A stretch of 64,000 nt of DNA, from positions 1-64,000 of the forward strand of contig NZ_PSSX01000020.1 in NCBI RefSeq assembly GCF_002933275.1, in the 5' to 3' direction. Both the position numbers and the translations under genes were made by a program. Below the pieces are notes generated by a model, which was not told the DNA's origin, did no database searches, and was given only the letters and a program-made list of their open reading frames with translations. Source of the stretch: Marinobacter maroccanus. Lineage in GTDB: Bacteria; Pseudomonadota; Gammaproteobacteria; Pseudomonadales; Oleiphilaceae. Shown here in pieces: positions 54,601 to 62,450 of this stretch. Numbering within the stretch: position 1 is the first letter of the stretch; every line of letters begins with the position of its first letter.

Positions 54601-54880
54601 CAATGAGGCTACCATCATTGCCGGTAACCACCTGGAACCGGAGCTTGCTGAGAAACTGGTTACGATCCAGCCCCACCCGCTCATACGCCTGTTCCGAAGC
54701 AATATTCACGAACACGTCCGCTGGATTGACGCCACTACTCTGGCGCAAAACGATGTCTGCGTCCAGTGGCTCATTCAGATAGGACTGAAGTTCAATTTCA
54801 CCCAGCCCCAGGGCCTGTGCGACGCCGGATCCGAGCCCTCCCGCCAGAGCCAGGGCAACCGCAAGCTTGCGTACCTTCAT
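51629..54880 (-). CDS. fimV: FimV-like polar hub protein, LysM and TPR-like C-terminus
   Basis: 1083 residues. Signal peptide (residues 1-23), FimV N-terminal domain (LGLGEIELQSYLNEPLDADI), a LysM-like peptidoglycan-binding region (about 195-250, ending NNINRLKRGEVLRAPS), a coiled coil (about 333-370), one membrane helix (about 527-548), then a roughly 450-residue intensely acidic cytoplasmic domain (Glu/Asp/Ser rich) and a short C-terminal domain (about 1035-1083: TKLDLARAYIEMGDADGARD) with TPR-like sequence. FimV/HubP proteins organise the cell pole and support type IV pili and cAMP signalling, a link to FimL here. Flanked by a strong terminator; order asd-fimV-truA is conserved. Confidence 0.92.
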   Translation of the reverse strand: MKVRKLAVALALAGGLGSGVAQALGLGEIELQSYLNEPLDADIVLRQSSGVNPADVFVNIASEQAYERVGLDRNQFLSKLRFQVVTGNDGSLIVNVSSREPLREPYLNFLLELTWPSGRLMREYAVLVDPPVYAEESGVQEQVSTPTVSTTQTTSQPTTTRSAESVRRQAQAERSLGTGYQADTFGPTGASDTLWTIASRMRPDSSVSMQQVMLAIQDLNPNAFIGNNINRLKRGEVLRAPSLDQIQSRTRAEATRLVAQQNQEFQAPQRIVDATAERQPEPATQQEAASGGDELKLVVSDETGTESSESGSAGGDSELPGGVDAGTAVAMEELESARRENEELNSRVDDLQDQVQTLQRLLELKNTQLAEMQQATGAEPTEQTAPVEGEAADAATDEAAEGETPVAIDADMADGETEETSGSAGSTDMAESEAMVDDTEGMAEPDGTADDQVVGDAGEAPEQTGMAAEEEPAGSDAVEPVEETAAAAPAASEPGQAEEPAPKPTPQAPAADKGFPGNVIDAITGNPMYQIALGGGLIVLLLLLLLLARRNANREKAFYEQLNSEADEGTDSFDLSLDEEDQESVAGDALAEADSYIAYGQHDQAAQTLETAISREPSRTDLRLKLLGVYADTQDRDSFEKQFGEIEALEDEEALTSANELRARLEEAESMPSIDDLESQLRSDSFATSYDSEDVGEAPAEQQDKPESDELLADQFDSEQEEPAENEFGDFDTDLSETDLSDFELDELEEQEAAKSSDGEEAEDDKEESRDDMIEYDLSGLELESDEEKSSTEDASELEESGDWDLSSEFEQDSDELTRAEPGVDESEDDLSLDLEEADLAEDDLNDEQSKAEPETSSEELSETDADADIDSLDESFLDELDAELDKVAGEEDELGGSEIEESSLDDLELDVSDEDLALMEEFSDTADSANPDETEEASLDDELGLEDTLGEGDAEEADPEQTVEGAEELEQQGIVEELEEPEAPVSEEEAPEEDLDLPVASDEVPDGSGKSQVADIEESELGDEDDFDFLAGTDEAATKLDLARAYIEMGDADGARDILEEVALEGNDDQKSEAQDLLKNLS

Positions 54881-55099
54881 GCTTTTTCCTTTCCAGTCTC
54901 CGTTATTCGTTACTGCTCTCTTTCAAACAGAATCGGACGAGGTTGGATGACTTCCGTCTGGATAATTCTCGTTATTATGTGTTCTTTTTAATTTTCAGTC
55001 CGGCAAGTATTGTTGATAAAACCTCTTTTATCAATCAATCAGCCGCAATCCTTGTACCATTTTTTTATCAATCGCGCGGAACTATCTAGCGCTCTTGAA
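54881..55099. other. AT-rich fimV upstream region, no gene
   Basis: Between the fimV start and the asd terminator the sequence is unusually AT-rich (notably 54960-55080, with GATAAAA/TTTTATC inverted arms near 55016-55034). It should hold the fimV promoter, but the -10-like TAATAA (read on the minus strand near 54974) lacks a -35 at good distance. No open frame is convincing. Confidence 0.5.
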
Positions 55100-55137
55100 A
55101 ATAACAGGGGCGGAGGCTGAAATCAGCCTCCGCCCCC
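55100..55137 (-). terminator. Strong terminator of asd
   Basis: GGGGCGGAGGCTGA (55107-55120) and TCAGCCTCCGCCCC (55123-55136) pair along 14 bp; on the minus strand the stem is followed by TGTTATTTTC. About 60 nt after the asd stop. Confidence 0.85.
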
Positions 55138-55194
55138 TAACCGGTTTACCGAAACCGGACACAGTTGGCATTTATTGCCTCTGTGTAACAATTT

Positions 55195-56310
55195 TTAACG
55201 CTCCTGAAGGATCCGGAGCATACGACGCAGTGGCTCGGCGGCACCCCACAGCAGCTGATCACCCACGGTAAACGCGGAAATATACTCCGGCCCCATGGTC
55301 AGCTTGCGGATACGCCCGATCGGCACGCTCAAGGTACCGGTAACCTTTGCTGGAGTCAGTTCCTCAATGGTCGCATCACGATCATTGGGAATGACCTTCA
55401 CCCAGTCATTAGCCTTGGCAAGAATCGACTCGATTTCAGAAACCGGGAGATCCTTCTTCAGCTTGATGGTCAGTGCCTGACTGTGGGAGCGCATGGCACC
55501 GATCCGCACGCAGATGCCATCGATGGGAATCGGGTTATCGGAGCGACCAAGAATCTTGTTGGTCTCAACACCCGCCTTCCACTCTTCCTTGCTCATGCCG
55601 TTATCGAGCTGCTTGTCGATGAACGGAATAAGACTGCCCGCCAGGGGCACCTGGAAGTGCTCGGTCGGAAAACCGTCCGACCGCATGGTTTCTGTTACCT
55701 TGCGGTCGATTTCCAGAATCGCGGACGACGGATCATCCAGCTCAGTCTTGACGCTGTTATTGAGCTCGCCCATCTGGTTCAACAGCTCGCGCATGTTCTG
55801 CGCGCCGGAACCGGAAGCCGCCTGATAGGTCATGGGCGACACCCACTCAATCAGATCCTGCTCCAGCAGGCCACCGAGCGCCAGCATCATCAGGCTCACG
55901 GTGCAGTTGCCACCGATGTAATCCTTGACCCCTTTCTCCAGCGCGGCATCAATCACGTTACGGTTGACCGGATCCAGAACAATCACGGAGTGATCGACCA
56001 TCCGCAGCGTGGACGCTGCATCAATCCAGTAACCTTCCCAGCCCGCGTCCCGGAGCTTCTGATAAACCTCGCCGGTGTAGTCGCCACCCTGACAGGTCAC
56101 GATCACATCCATGGTTTTCAGAATCTCGACGTCAAACGCGTCCTGCAGAGGCGGAACGTCGTCTTTTCCCACGTCCGGTGCAGGCTTGCCAGCCTGGGAC
56201 GTGGTAAAAAATACCGGTTCGATATCGGCGAAATCGTTTTCTTCACGCATGCGTTGCATGAGGACCGAGCCCACCATGCCACGCCAACCTACAAGTCCAA
56301 CTCGCTTCAT
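55195..56310 (-). CDS. asd: Aspartate-semialdehyde dehydrogenase
   Basis: 371 residues. NADPH-dependent reduction of aspartyl phosphate, giving the precursor of Lys, Met, Thr and diaminopimelate. N-terminal [20 protein letters not shown] is the nucleotide site; the catalytic cysteine is C136 in [13 protein letters not shown]. Conserved [19 protein letters not shown] follows. It belongs to the E. coli/Vibrio-length branch of Asd. leuB lies upstream in the same direction. Confidence 0.96.
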   Translation of the reverse strand: MKRVGLVGWRGMVGSVLMQRMREENDFADIEPVFFTTSQAGKPAPDVGKDDVPPLQDAFDVEILKTMDVIVTCQGGDYTGEVYQKLRDAGWEGYWIDAASTLRMVDHSVIVLDPVNRNVIDAALEKGVKDYIGGNCTVSLMMLALGGLLEQDLIEWVSPMTYQAASGSGAQNMRELLNQMGELNNSVKTELDDPSSAILEIDRKVTETMRSDGFPTEHFQVPLAGSLIPFIDKQLDNGMSKEEWKAGVETNKILGRSDNPIPIDGICVRIGAMRSHSQALTIKLKKDLPVSEIESILAKANDWVKVIPNDRDATIEELTPAKVTGTLSVPIGRIRKLTMGPEYISAFTVGDQLLWGAAEPLRRMLRILQER

Positions 56311-56439
56311 GTGCGATCTTCAGACCTCGTTTTATGCCCGCCCCATGCCTTTATCGCTGGCAGGGACAGGATGGATGATCCCGCGGCAACTGCATCGCGT
56401 TGCCGTCGGGTCTCAAATACGCCTGTCAGGGCCCGATCT

Positions 56440-57513
56440 TTACAGCGCAGCCAGAACCGCCTCACCCATTTCCCGGGTGGACACCTTCTTTGCGCCCTCA
56501 GACATAATGTCTGCTGTTCGCAGCCCCTGATCCAGGACCTTGCTGACCGCCGCTTCAATGGCTTCGGCGGCTTTTTCCTCATTCAGACTGTACCGCAGCA
56601 TCATGGCAGCACTGAGGATGGTGGCCAGCGGATTGGCAATGCCCTGCCCGGCGATATCCGGTGCAGACCCATGGCAGGGCTCATACATGCCCTGCTTTTC
56701 CGAGTTCAGCGACGCCGATGGCAACATGCCAATGGAGCCGGTGAGCATAGCCGCTTCGTCCGAAAGAATATCACCAAACATGTTTCCAGTCACAATCACA
56801 TCGAACTGCTTGGGTGCCCGGACCAGCTGCATAGCGGCATTGTCCACATACATATGGGACAGCTCCACGTCCGGATATTCCCGACGCAGATCATTCATGA
56901 TTTCCCGCCACAGAACAGTCACTTCCAGCACATTGGCCTTGTCCACGGAGCACAGCTTCTTGCCCCGCTGCTGAGCGGCCTCGAAAGCGACCCGACCAAT
57001 ACGACGAATTTCCGATTCTGTGTAGGCGTAAGTGTTGTAACCCTGGCGTTCGCCGCTCTCAAGCTCACGCACGCCACGAGGCTGACCAAAATAGATACCA
57101 CCGGTCAGCTCACGGACAATCATGATATCCAGACCGGAAACAACTTCAGGCTTCAGGGACGAGGCGGATGCCAGTTGCGGGTAAAGTATTGCCGGTCGCA
57201 GATTGGCGAACAGCTCGAGATTGGAGCGAAGCCCCAGCAGCCCTTTTTCCGGGCGCTTGGCCATGGGCAGGCTGTCCCACTGGGGGCCGCCAACGGCGCC
57301 CAGCAGAATGGCGTCGGCCTTGGTCGCCTTCTCAAGGGTCTCATTCGGAAGCGGCGTGTCGGCTTCATCAATCGCCGCGCCACCTACCAGGCCGGATTCG
57401 AAGCTCAGGCCCAGATTGAACTGATCGTTGATTTTGTGAAGTACCTTTTCCGCTTCGGCAACGATTTCCGGGCCGATACCGTCGCCGGGAAGCATCAGGA
57501 TTGTTCTGGACAT
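56440..57513 (-). CDS. leuB: 3-isopropylmalate dehydrogenase
   Basis: 357 residues. NAD-dependent oxidative decarboxylation, third step of leucine synthesis. [20 protein letters not shown] is the N-terminal motif; the substrate and metal region includes [14 protein letters not shown] and the C-terminal [21 protein letters not shown] start at ATG 57513 (AAGGA 6 nt upstream); an in-frame ATG lies six codons earlier. A block of palindromic repeats separates it from leuD. Confidence 0.96.
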   Translation of the reverse strand: MSRTILMLPGDGIGPEIVAEAEKVLHKINDQFNLGLSFESGLVGGAAIDEADTPLPNETLEKATKADAILLGAVGGPQWDSLPMAKRPEKGLLGLRSNLELFANLRPAILYPQLASASSLKPEVVSGLDIMIVRELTGGIYFGQPRGVRELESGERQGYNTYAYTESEIRRIGRVAFEAAQQRGKKLCSVDKANVLEVTVLWREIMNDLRREYPDVELSHMYVDNAAMQLVRAPKQFDVIVTGNMFGDILSDEAAMLTGSIGMLPSASLNSEKQGMYEPCHGSAPDIAGQGIANPLATILSAAMMLRYSLNEEKAAEAIEAAVSKVLDQGLRTADIMSEGAKKVSTREMGEAVLAAL

Positions 57514-57538
57514 ACTGGTTCCTTGTTTCATTCCTTGA

Positions 57539-57747
57539 TGTCGGATTACGCCTTTGGCTAATCCGACCTACTTGATTGTATTTTCTACCGGGTCTCTTTC
57601 GGATTACGCCCTTGGCCAATCCGACCTACTTGATTGTGATTTCTGCTGTGCCTCTGTCGGATTACGCCTCTGGCTAATCCGACCTACGTTTTCGAATATT
57701 CCTGCTTGATGACGGGTAGGTCGGATTAGCGCCAGCGTAATCCGACA
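57539..57747. repeat. Array of four REP-like palindromes between leuB and leuD
   Basis: Three direct copies of TGTCGGATTACGCC...GGCTAATCCGACCTAC at 57539-57571, 57598-57629 and 57655-57687, and one inverted copy at 57716-57747. Each copy is itself a near-palindrome. The first two spacers are also alike (ACTTGATTGTRTTTTCT-type), so units 1-3 form a 58-nt tandem repeat. It is 26 nt from the leuB start, inside the leuCDB transcript. Confidence 0.9.
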
Positions 57748-57753
57748 CCCAAA

Positions 57754-58401
57754 TCAACTGCCAGCGCCAAACAACCAGGGCGCGGTTCTGCGGCGGCTTT
57801 CCTCGTAGGACCTGATCACCTCGGCATCTTCCAGAGTAACCCCGATATCGTCCAGACCGTTCAGCAGGCAATGACGACGGAAATCATCAACCTCAAAAGT
57901 AAAGGTTTCCCCAGACGGGGTGGTCACGGTTCTGGCTTCCAGATCCACTGCCAGCTGATAGCCCTCACTCTGCTCGACCTCCCTGAACAATTGGCCAACA
58001 ACATCCTCAGGAAGAACAATAGGTAACAGACCATTCTTAAAGCAATTGTTATAGAAAATATCGGCAAAGCTTGGGGCAACGATCACCCGAAAGCCGAAAT
58101 CCTCAAGCGCCCACGGGGCGTGCTCCCGGCTCGAACCACAGCCAAAGTTACGCCGCGCCAGCAGTACACTGGCGTTCTTGTACCTATCCTGATTCAGGAC
58201 AAAATCCGGATTAATCGGCCGGGTGGAGCAATCCTGGTCCGGCTTACCCTCATCCATATAACGCAGTTCATCAAAAAGATTCGGGCCGAAGCCGGTGCGC
58301 TTGATGGACTTCAAAAACTGCTTGGGAATAATCATGTCCGTATCCACGTTGGACCGGTCCATGGGGGCGACAACGCCCTGGTGTTGCTTCAATGCGCGCA
58401 T
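57754..58401 (-). CDS. leuD: 3-isopropylmalate dehydratase small subunit
   Basis: 215 residues. Partner of LeuC; the swivelling domain that completes the active site. Motifs [17 protein letters not shown] near the start and [19 protein letters not shown] in the middle. Follows leuC by 16 nt. The last codons end 6 nt before the palindrome array. Confidence 0.96.
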   Translation of the reverse strand: MRALKQHQGVVAPMDRSNVDTDMIIPKQFLKSIKRTGFGPNLFDELRYMDEGKPDQDCSTRPINPDFVLNQDRYKNASVLLARRNFGCGSSREHAPWALEDFGFRVIVAPSFADIFYNNCFKNGLLPIVLPEDVVGQLFREVEQSEGYQLAVDLEARTVTTPSGETFTFEVDDFRRHCLLNGLDDIGVTLEDAEVIRSYEESRRRTAPWLFGAGS

Positions 58402-58417
58402 GGTTCTCTCCTGTGGA

Positions 58418-59836
58418 TCAGTTCGTCAGCTCACGGACATCAACGAAATGGCCTGTTACCGCAGCAGCGGCGGCCATAGCCGGGCTCACCAGGTGAGTAC
58501 GACCACCAAAGCCCTGCCGACCCTCAAAGTTTCGGTTTGAGGTGGAAGCACAATGCTCACCCTGCCCCAGCTTGTCGGCGTTCATGGCCAGACACATGGA
58601 GCAGCCCGGATCACGCCATTCCAGACCAGCTTCGATAAAGATCTTGTCCAGACCTTCCTGCTCCGCCTGGGCTTTCACCAGCCCGGAACCGGGAACCACC
58701 ATGGCCTGCTTCAGAATCGGAGACACCTTACGCCCTTTCACCACGGCAGCGGCCTCACGCAGATCCTCAATCCGGCTGTTGGTACAGGAGCCAATAAACA
58801 CCCGGTCCAGCTTGATATCGGTAATCGCCATGTTTGGCTGCAGACCCATGTATTTCAGGGCGCGAACAATGCCCTCACGCTTGATAGGGTCGGCTTCCTG
58901 CTCCGGATCTGGCACCCTGCCGTCGATTCCAACCACCATTTCCGGTGAGGTTCCCCAGCTCACCTGCGGCTGGATTTCCGAGCCATCCAGCTCTACAACT
59001 TTATCGAACGTTGCATCGCTATCGCTGTGTAAAGTCCGCCAGTAGTTGACCGCAGCGTCCCACTGATCACCCTTGGGCCCGAACGGACGATTGCGGACAT
59101 AATCGATGGTGGTGTCATCGACCGCCACCATCCCAACCCGCGCACCGGCCTCGATGGACATGTTGCAGATGGTCATCCGCCCTTCCATGCTCAGGCCCTG
59201 GATGGCTTCGCCGCCAAACTCAATGGCGTAACCCGTACCACCAGCGGTCCCGATCTTGCCGATGATGGCCAGCACGACATCCTTGCCGGTAACGCCCGGA
59301 TCGAGTTTGCCGTTGACCTTCACCAGCATGTTCTTCATTTTTTGCTGAACCAGGCACTGGGTGGCCAGCACATGCTCAACTTCACTGGTACCAATACCAT
59401 GGGCAAGGCAGCCAAAGGCACCGTGGGTCGAGGTGTGGGAATCTCCACAAACAATGCTCATACCCGGCAGGGTCGCGCCCTGCTCGGGCCCGATTACATG
59501 CACAATACCCTGGCGCTGATCCTTGATCTTGAACTCAAGAATCCCGAACTCGTCGCAGTTCTTGTCCAGTGTTTCCACCTGGATCCGGGATACCGGATCA
59601 ACAATACCTTCAACACCTCGATCACGGTCCGTGGTGGGCACGTTGTGGTCCGGCGTCGCAATGTTGGCATCAATCCGCCAGGGCTTACGCCCGGCCAGAC
59701 GCAGGCCTTCAAATGCCTGAGGTGATGTCACTTCGTGCAGCAATTGGCGATCAATGTAAATCAACGCGGAGCCGTCATCGCGCTGTTTGACGAGATGATC
59801 GTCCCACAATTTGTCGTATAAGGTCTTGCCCGCCAT
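58418..59836 (-). CDS. leuC: 3-isopropylmalate dehydratase large subunit
   Basis: 472 residues. Aconitase-like enzyme isomerising isopropylmalate; needs a [4Fe-4S] cluster. Three cluster cysteines lie in [17 protein letters not shown] and [46 protein letters not shown] (quoted in part: [20 protein letters not shown]) is typical. First gene of leuCDB; divergent from a LysR gene that may regulate it. Confidence 0.97.
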   Translation of the reverse strand: MAGKTLYDKLWDDHLVKQRDDGSALIYIDRQLLHEVTSPQAFEGLRLAGRKPWRIDANIATPDHNVPTTDRDRGVEGIVDPVSRIQVETLDKNCDEFGILEFKIKDQRQGIVHVIGPEQGATLPGMSIVCGDSHTSTHGAFGCLAHGIGTSEVEHVLATQCLVQQKMKNMLVKVNGKLDPGVTGKDVVLAIIGKIGTAGGTGYAIEFGGEAIQGLSMEGRMTICNMSIEAGARVGMVAVDDTTIDYVRNRPFGPKGDQWDAAVNYWRTLHSDSDATFDKVVELDGSEIQPQVSWGTSPEMVVGIDGRVPDPEQEADPIKREGIVRALKYMGLQPNMAITDIKLDRVFIGSCTNSRIEDLREAAAVVKGRKVSPILKQAMVVPGSGLVKAQAEQEGLDKIFIEAGLEWRDPGCSMCLAMNADKLGQGEHCASTSNRNFEGRQGFGGRTHLVSPAMAAAAAVTGHFVDVRELTN

Positions 59837-59886
59837 GGTTCTCTCTCACTCTCTGGGGGTTTCTGGTTCTGACGTTTGTTAAAGCC

Positions 59887-59916
59887 ATCTTACCGCCTGA
59901 GACCGGATAACCTCAA
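59887..59916 (-). promoter_or_regulatory. Probable leuC promoter
   Basis: On the minus strand TTGAGG (59911-59916), 18-nt spacer and TAAGAT (59887-59892), about 50 nt before the leuC start. Together with the two palindromic elements this accounts for 59837-60253. Confidence 0.45.
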
Positions 59917-59969
59917 TTCATGTTTTTTATCTTTGGCATCCGTTTTGGTTATACTTCAGTGAAGGTCGC

Positions 59970-60072
59970 GTGGAGGAGGCTGCCTCCCAAAACACGCCCG
60001 TGAATACGTCCCTGTAGGGCTCGGTCGCGCCATCCCTGGCGCTCCACGGTTTTAGGAGGCAGCCTCCTCCAC
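59970..60072. repeat. Core-plus-arms palindromic element, copy B
   Basis: Arms of 24 nt (59970-59993 and 60049-60072; arm begins GTGGAGGAGGCTGCC) pair at 23 of 24 positions around a 55-nt core. The core begins ACGCCCGTGAATACG and contains CCCTGTAGGG and GCGCCATCCCTGGCGC as internal hairpins. Its core is the closest relative (52 of 55) of that in copy D. Confidence 0.9.
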
Positions 60073-60074
60073 AC

Positions 60075-60112
60075 TCCCCAGACTCTGCGATTAATCAGAA
60101 AACTTTGGGGAG
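60075..60112. repeat. Short palindrome joining copies B and C
   Basis: CTCCCCA (60075-60081) and TGGGGAG (60106-60112) pair around 24 nt in the 40-nt gap between the two large elements. It may extend them into one large folded block. Confidence 0.4.
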
Positions 60113-60217
60113 CGGGTTGGAGCAGCGTTTTCAAAACCGTAGAGGGCCAGGGATGGCCCGATTCGAGCCCACATGGACGTGCTTGTTGGCGTGTTTTGAA
60201 AACGCTGCTCCAACCCG
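60113..60217. repeat. Core-plus-arms palindromic element, copy C (inverted)
   Basis: A perfect 25-bp inverted repeat (60113-60137 and 60193-60217; arm begins CGGGTTGGAGCAGCG) around a 55-nt core that is in opposite orientation to copy B (about 44 of 56 aligned positions match after reversal). Its internal hairpin reads GGGCCATCCCTGGCCC where B reads GCGCCATCCCTGGCGC, a compensated base-pair change. It reaches to within 40 nt of the LysR start. Confidence 0.9.
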
Positions 60218-60253
60218 GGACCTTCACCCAGATTGAAAATCAGGAACACAGGC

Positions 60254-61126
60254 ATGGATTCAAACGCGCTCAAAGCTTTTCTGACCATTGTCGATCAGGG
60301 CTCCTTTTCAGAAGCCGCGGAAACCCTGCACCTGACACAGCCGGCCATATCGAAACGCCTGGCTGCGCTGGAAAACCAGCTTGGCACCACCCTTATTGAC
60401 CGGAGCCATCGTCAGATTCGCCTTACCGATGCAGGCAGCCGGCTACTCCCCCATGCTCGCCGGATCCTGGATGAAATCCACAATGCCCGGGTGGCGCTGT
60501 CGCCCGACTCCGGTCAGGTAGAAGGCGAGCTGCAGATTATCGCCAGCCACCACATTGGCCTGCACCATTTGCCGAACTGGCTACGTCGGTTCAAACGCGA
60601 ATACCCTCAGGTGTTGATCAACCTGCAATTCATGGAATCCGATGCCGCCTATGAGCAGATGCGTAAACGTAATGCGGAGCTGGCTTTCGTGACGTTGAGC
60701 GACAGCATGGAACCGAGTTTTCATGTGTTTGCCCAATGGCCGGACCGAATGGTGTTTGTGGCTGGCGCGGAGCATCCTCTGGCGTCACTCAGCAAACCAG
60801 AGCTGTCGGATCTTGCGGATCACCCTGCACTGCTTCCGGATACCAGCACGGCGACCTATCGGGTTGTGAGCCGGCTGTTTCTGGAGGCAAATCTACACCT
60901 GAACCCACAGATGCCCACCAACTATCTGGAAACCATCAAAATGATGACCAGCGTTGGGCTGGGTTGGAGTGTTCTTCCACTGCGAATGGTTGATGACAGC
61001 CTGAGGGTGCTGGAGTTGGGAAAGCCGGTTTCAAGGATGCTTGGGGGGATCGGCCTATCAGGGAGGCAGCTCAGCAACGCGGCCAAGGCGTTGCTGGATA
61101 TTGTACAGGAAGAGGAGAACGCCTGA
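60254..61126 (+). CDS. LysR family transcriptional regulator
   Basis: 290 residues. N-terminal winged helix-turn-helix (residues 1-60: NALKAFLTIVDQGSFSEAAE, then LHLTQPAISKRLAALENQLG) followed by a LysR-type effector-binding domain (about 90-285). Start at ATG 60254 gives the normal length; an earlier in-frame ATG adds 7 residues. Divergent from leuCDB, a common place for its regulator, but the effector is unknown. Its stop is 3 nt from the end of the converging MFS gene, with no terminator between. Confidence 0.88.
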   Translation: MDSNALKAFLTIVDQGSFSEAAETLHLTQPAISKRLAALENQLGTTLIDRSHRQIRLTDAGSRLLPHARRILDEIHNARVALSPDSGQVEGELQIIASHHIGLHHLPNWLRRFKREYPQVLINLQFMESDAAYEQMRKRNAELAFVTLSDSMEPSFHVFAQWPDRMVFVAGAEHPLASLSKPELSDLADHPALLPDTSTATYRVVSRLFLEANLHLNPQMPTNYLETIKMMTSVGLGWSVLPLRMVDDSLRVLELGKPVSRMLGGIGLSGRQLSNAAKALLDIVQEEENA

Positions 61127-61129
61127 GGC

Positions 61130-62278
61130 TCACCTCGCTCCGTGTTCAGGCGGTGGTCGCAGGCCCCGCCAGGTGATAACGATTGCAACGGCCATTGCAG
61201 CAGCACCGCCCCAGAAGGCCGCCGACGTGCTGAAGCCATCGACCAGGAAACCGGATAGCCAGGCCCCCAATGCACCGCCGGCGCCAAAAGTGAGTCCGCT
61301 GTACAGGGCCTGGCCTTGTCCATGGTGGTGTTTGCCGAAGAACCCCTGAATGTATTGAACCGAAATCGCATGCAGTGCCCCGTAAGACGCCGCATGCAGC
61401 AGCTGAGCGAAGAGCAGCACTGCAACCACGTCGGTTACCTCGGCAATCAGAACCCAGCGGATCATGGTTAACGTCAGCGCGCCAATTGCAATCTGTCGAA
61501 CCGTGAAATTTCGCGTTAACCGATGCATCACCAGAAACAGAGCAATCTCCGCCAAAACCCCCAAAGACCACAAAAGACCAATCGAAAGCTTGCCATAACC
61601 ATGCTGTTCCAGGTGAATACTGAAGAAGGTGTAGTAGGCACCATGTGACACCTGAAGTAGGAAATTCATCAGGAAAAACGTCACCACCGCCGGGTGCGTA
61701 ACAATTGCCTTCAAGCTGCCTTTCGGCGCCGGCGGCTTCCGTTCTCCCCGCTCTGCAGGCACCAGGAAGGCCGATACGGCAATGCCCGCAAACACTGGCA
61801 ACAACAACCACGGCAGATTCTGAATCGGCACCAGCTCCAGCAAGCCGCCCACCAGCGCCACCGCCCCGATAAATCCAACCGATCCCCAGAGCCGAACCCG
61901 CCCGTATCTCTCCTTGTGTTCGCCAAGGGTGCGAAGCGTGATCACCTCGTAAAGCGGCAGGATCGCATTCCAGAAAAACGTGAATGCCAGCATCACCAGC
62001 AGCAGGCCATAGAACCCCGGTTCCATGAATACACCGGCGAAGAACAGCGAACCGGTGATGGCGCCGAACCGGACCAGACGAACCCGCTGGCCGGTTTTGT
62101 CCCCGAGCCAGCCCCAGACGCTTGGAGCAACGATTTTGGTTAGCTGGATCGTCGCCATCAGTGTGGCAATCTGAAGATAGGAAAATCCCTGGCCTTCGAG
62201 GTAGAGGGACCAGTACGGCAGGAGCCCACCGAGGAGAGCGAAAAACCAGAAGTAGAGGTTGGAAAGTCGAAAGTAAAT
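61130..62278 (-). CDS. MFS transporter (HcaT/MFS_1-like), apparent ATT start
   Basis: The open frame extends 40 residues beyond the first ATG (62158). It begins at ATT 62278 with AGAGG 7 nt upstream and reads IYFRLSNLYFWFFALLGG, then LLPYWSLYLEGQGFSYLQ, the conserved first membrane helix of the family. This gives 382 residues, the family's normal length; starting at the ATG would remove helix 1. An in-frame TAG lies 6 codons upstream, and there is no ATG, GTG or TTG between. Twelve membrane segments are expected; TKIVAPSVWGWLGDKTGQR is the typical loop after helix 2. Substrate unknown. If ATT is not used, the gene is defective at its 5' end. Confidence 0.75.
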   Translation of the reverse strand: MYFRLSNLYFWFFALLGGLLPYWSLYLEGQGFSYLQIATLMATIQLTKIVAPSVWGWLGDKTGQRVRLVRFGAITGSLFFAGVFMEPGFYGLLLVMLAFTFFWNAILPLYEVITLRTLGEHKERYGRVRLWGSVGFIGAVALVGGLLELVPIQNLPWLLLPVFAGIAVSAFLVPAERGERKPPAPKGSLKAIVTHPAVVTFFLMNFLLQVSHGAYYTFFSIHLEQHGYGKLSIGLLWSLGVLAEIALFLVMHRLTRNFTVRQIAIGALTLTMIRWVLIAEVTDVVAVLLFAQLLHAASYGALHAISVQYIQGFFGKHHHGQGQALYSGLTFGAGGALGAWLSGFLVDGFSTSAAFWGGAAAMAVAIVITWRGLRPPPEHGAR

Positions 62279-62306
62279 AGCGAAACCTCTATACGACTAT
62301 CGAAAA

Positions 62307-62438
62307 GGCTTGGCGGCTTTGGCGGGGGCGGACTCCCAAAAATGTGGAGCGCCAGGGATGGCGCGACCAAGCCCTACAGGGAAGTATTCACGGGCGTTTT
62401 TTGGGCAGTGGGTGCCGCCAAAGCAGCCTCACCAAGCC
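62307..62438. repeat. Core-plus-arms palindromic element, copy D (inverted)
   Basis: Imperfect long arms (62307-62342 and 62398-62438; outer part GGCTTGG pairs with CCAAGCC) around a 55-nt core at 62343-62397, which reversed matches copy B at 52 of 55. It fills the gap between the aroC end (62451) and the MFS start. It begins 29 nt from the ATT start codon. Confidence 0.88.
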
Positions 62439-62450
62439 TGATAACTAAAC

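Noticed and set aside
55483..57561. A 692-codon open frame on the plus strand opposite asd and leuB
   Set aside because: It is the complement of two well-supported genes, rich in His, Arg and Gly as expected for antisense of GC-rich coding DNA, with no recognisable domain.
57539..57747. The repeat array as CRISPR
   Set aside because: Units are palindromic with short similar spacers of 25-28 nt, one unit is inverted, and no cas genes are present.
59949..60227. A 92-codon minus-strand frame across elements B and C
   Set aside because: It translates the palindromic elements themselves; peptides of this type arise wherever the core occurs and are not a protein family.
62158..62370. A 70-codon minus-strand frame upstream of the MFS gene
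   Set aside because: It is a different frame from the transporter and covers element D; the in-frame extension of the MFS gene explains the region better.
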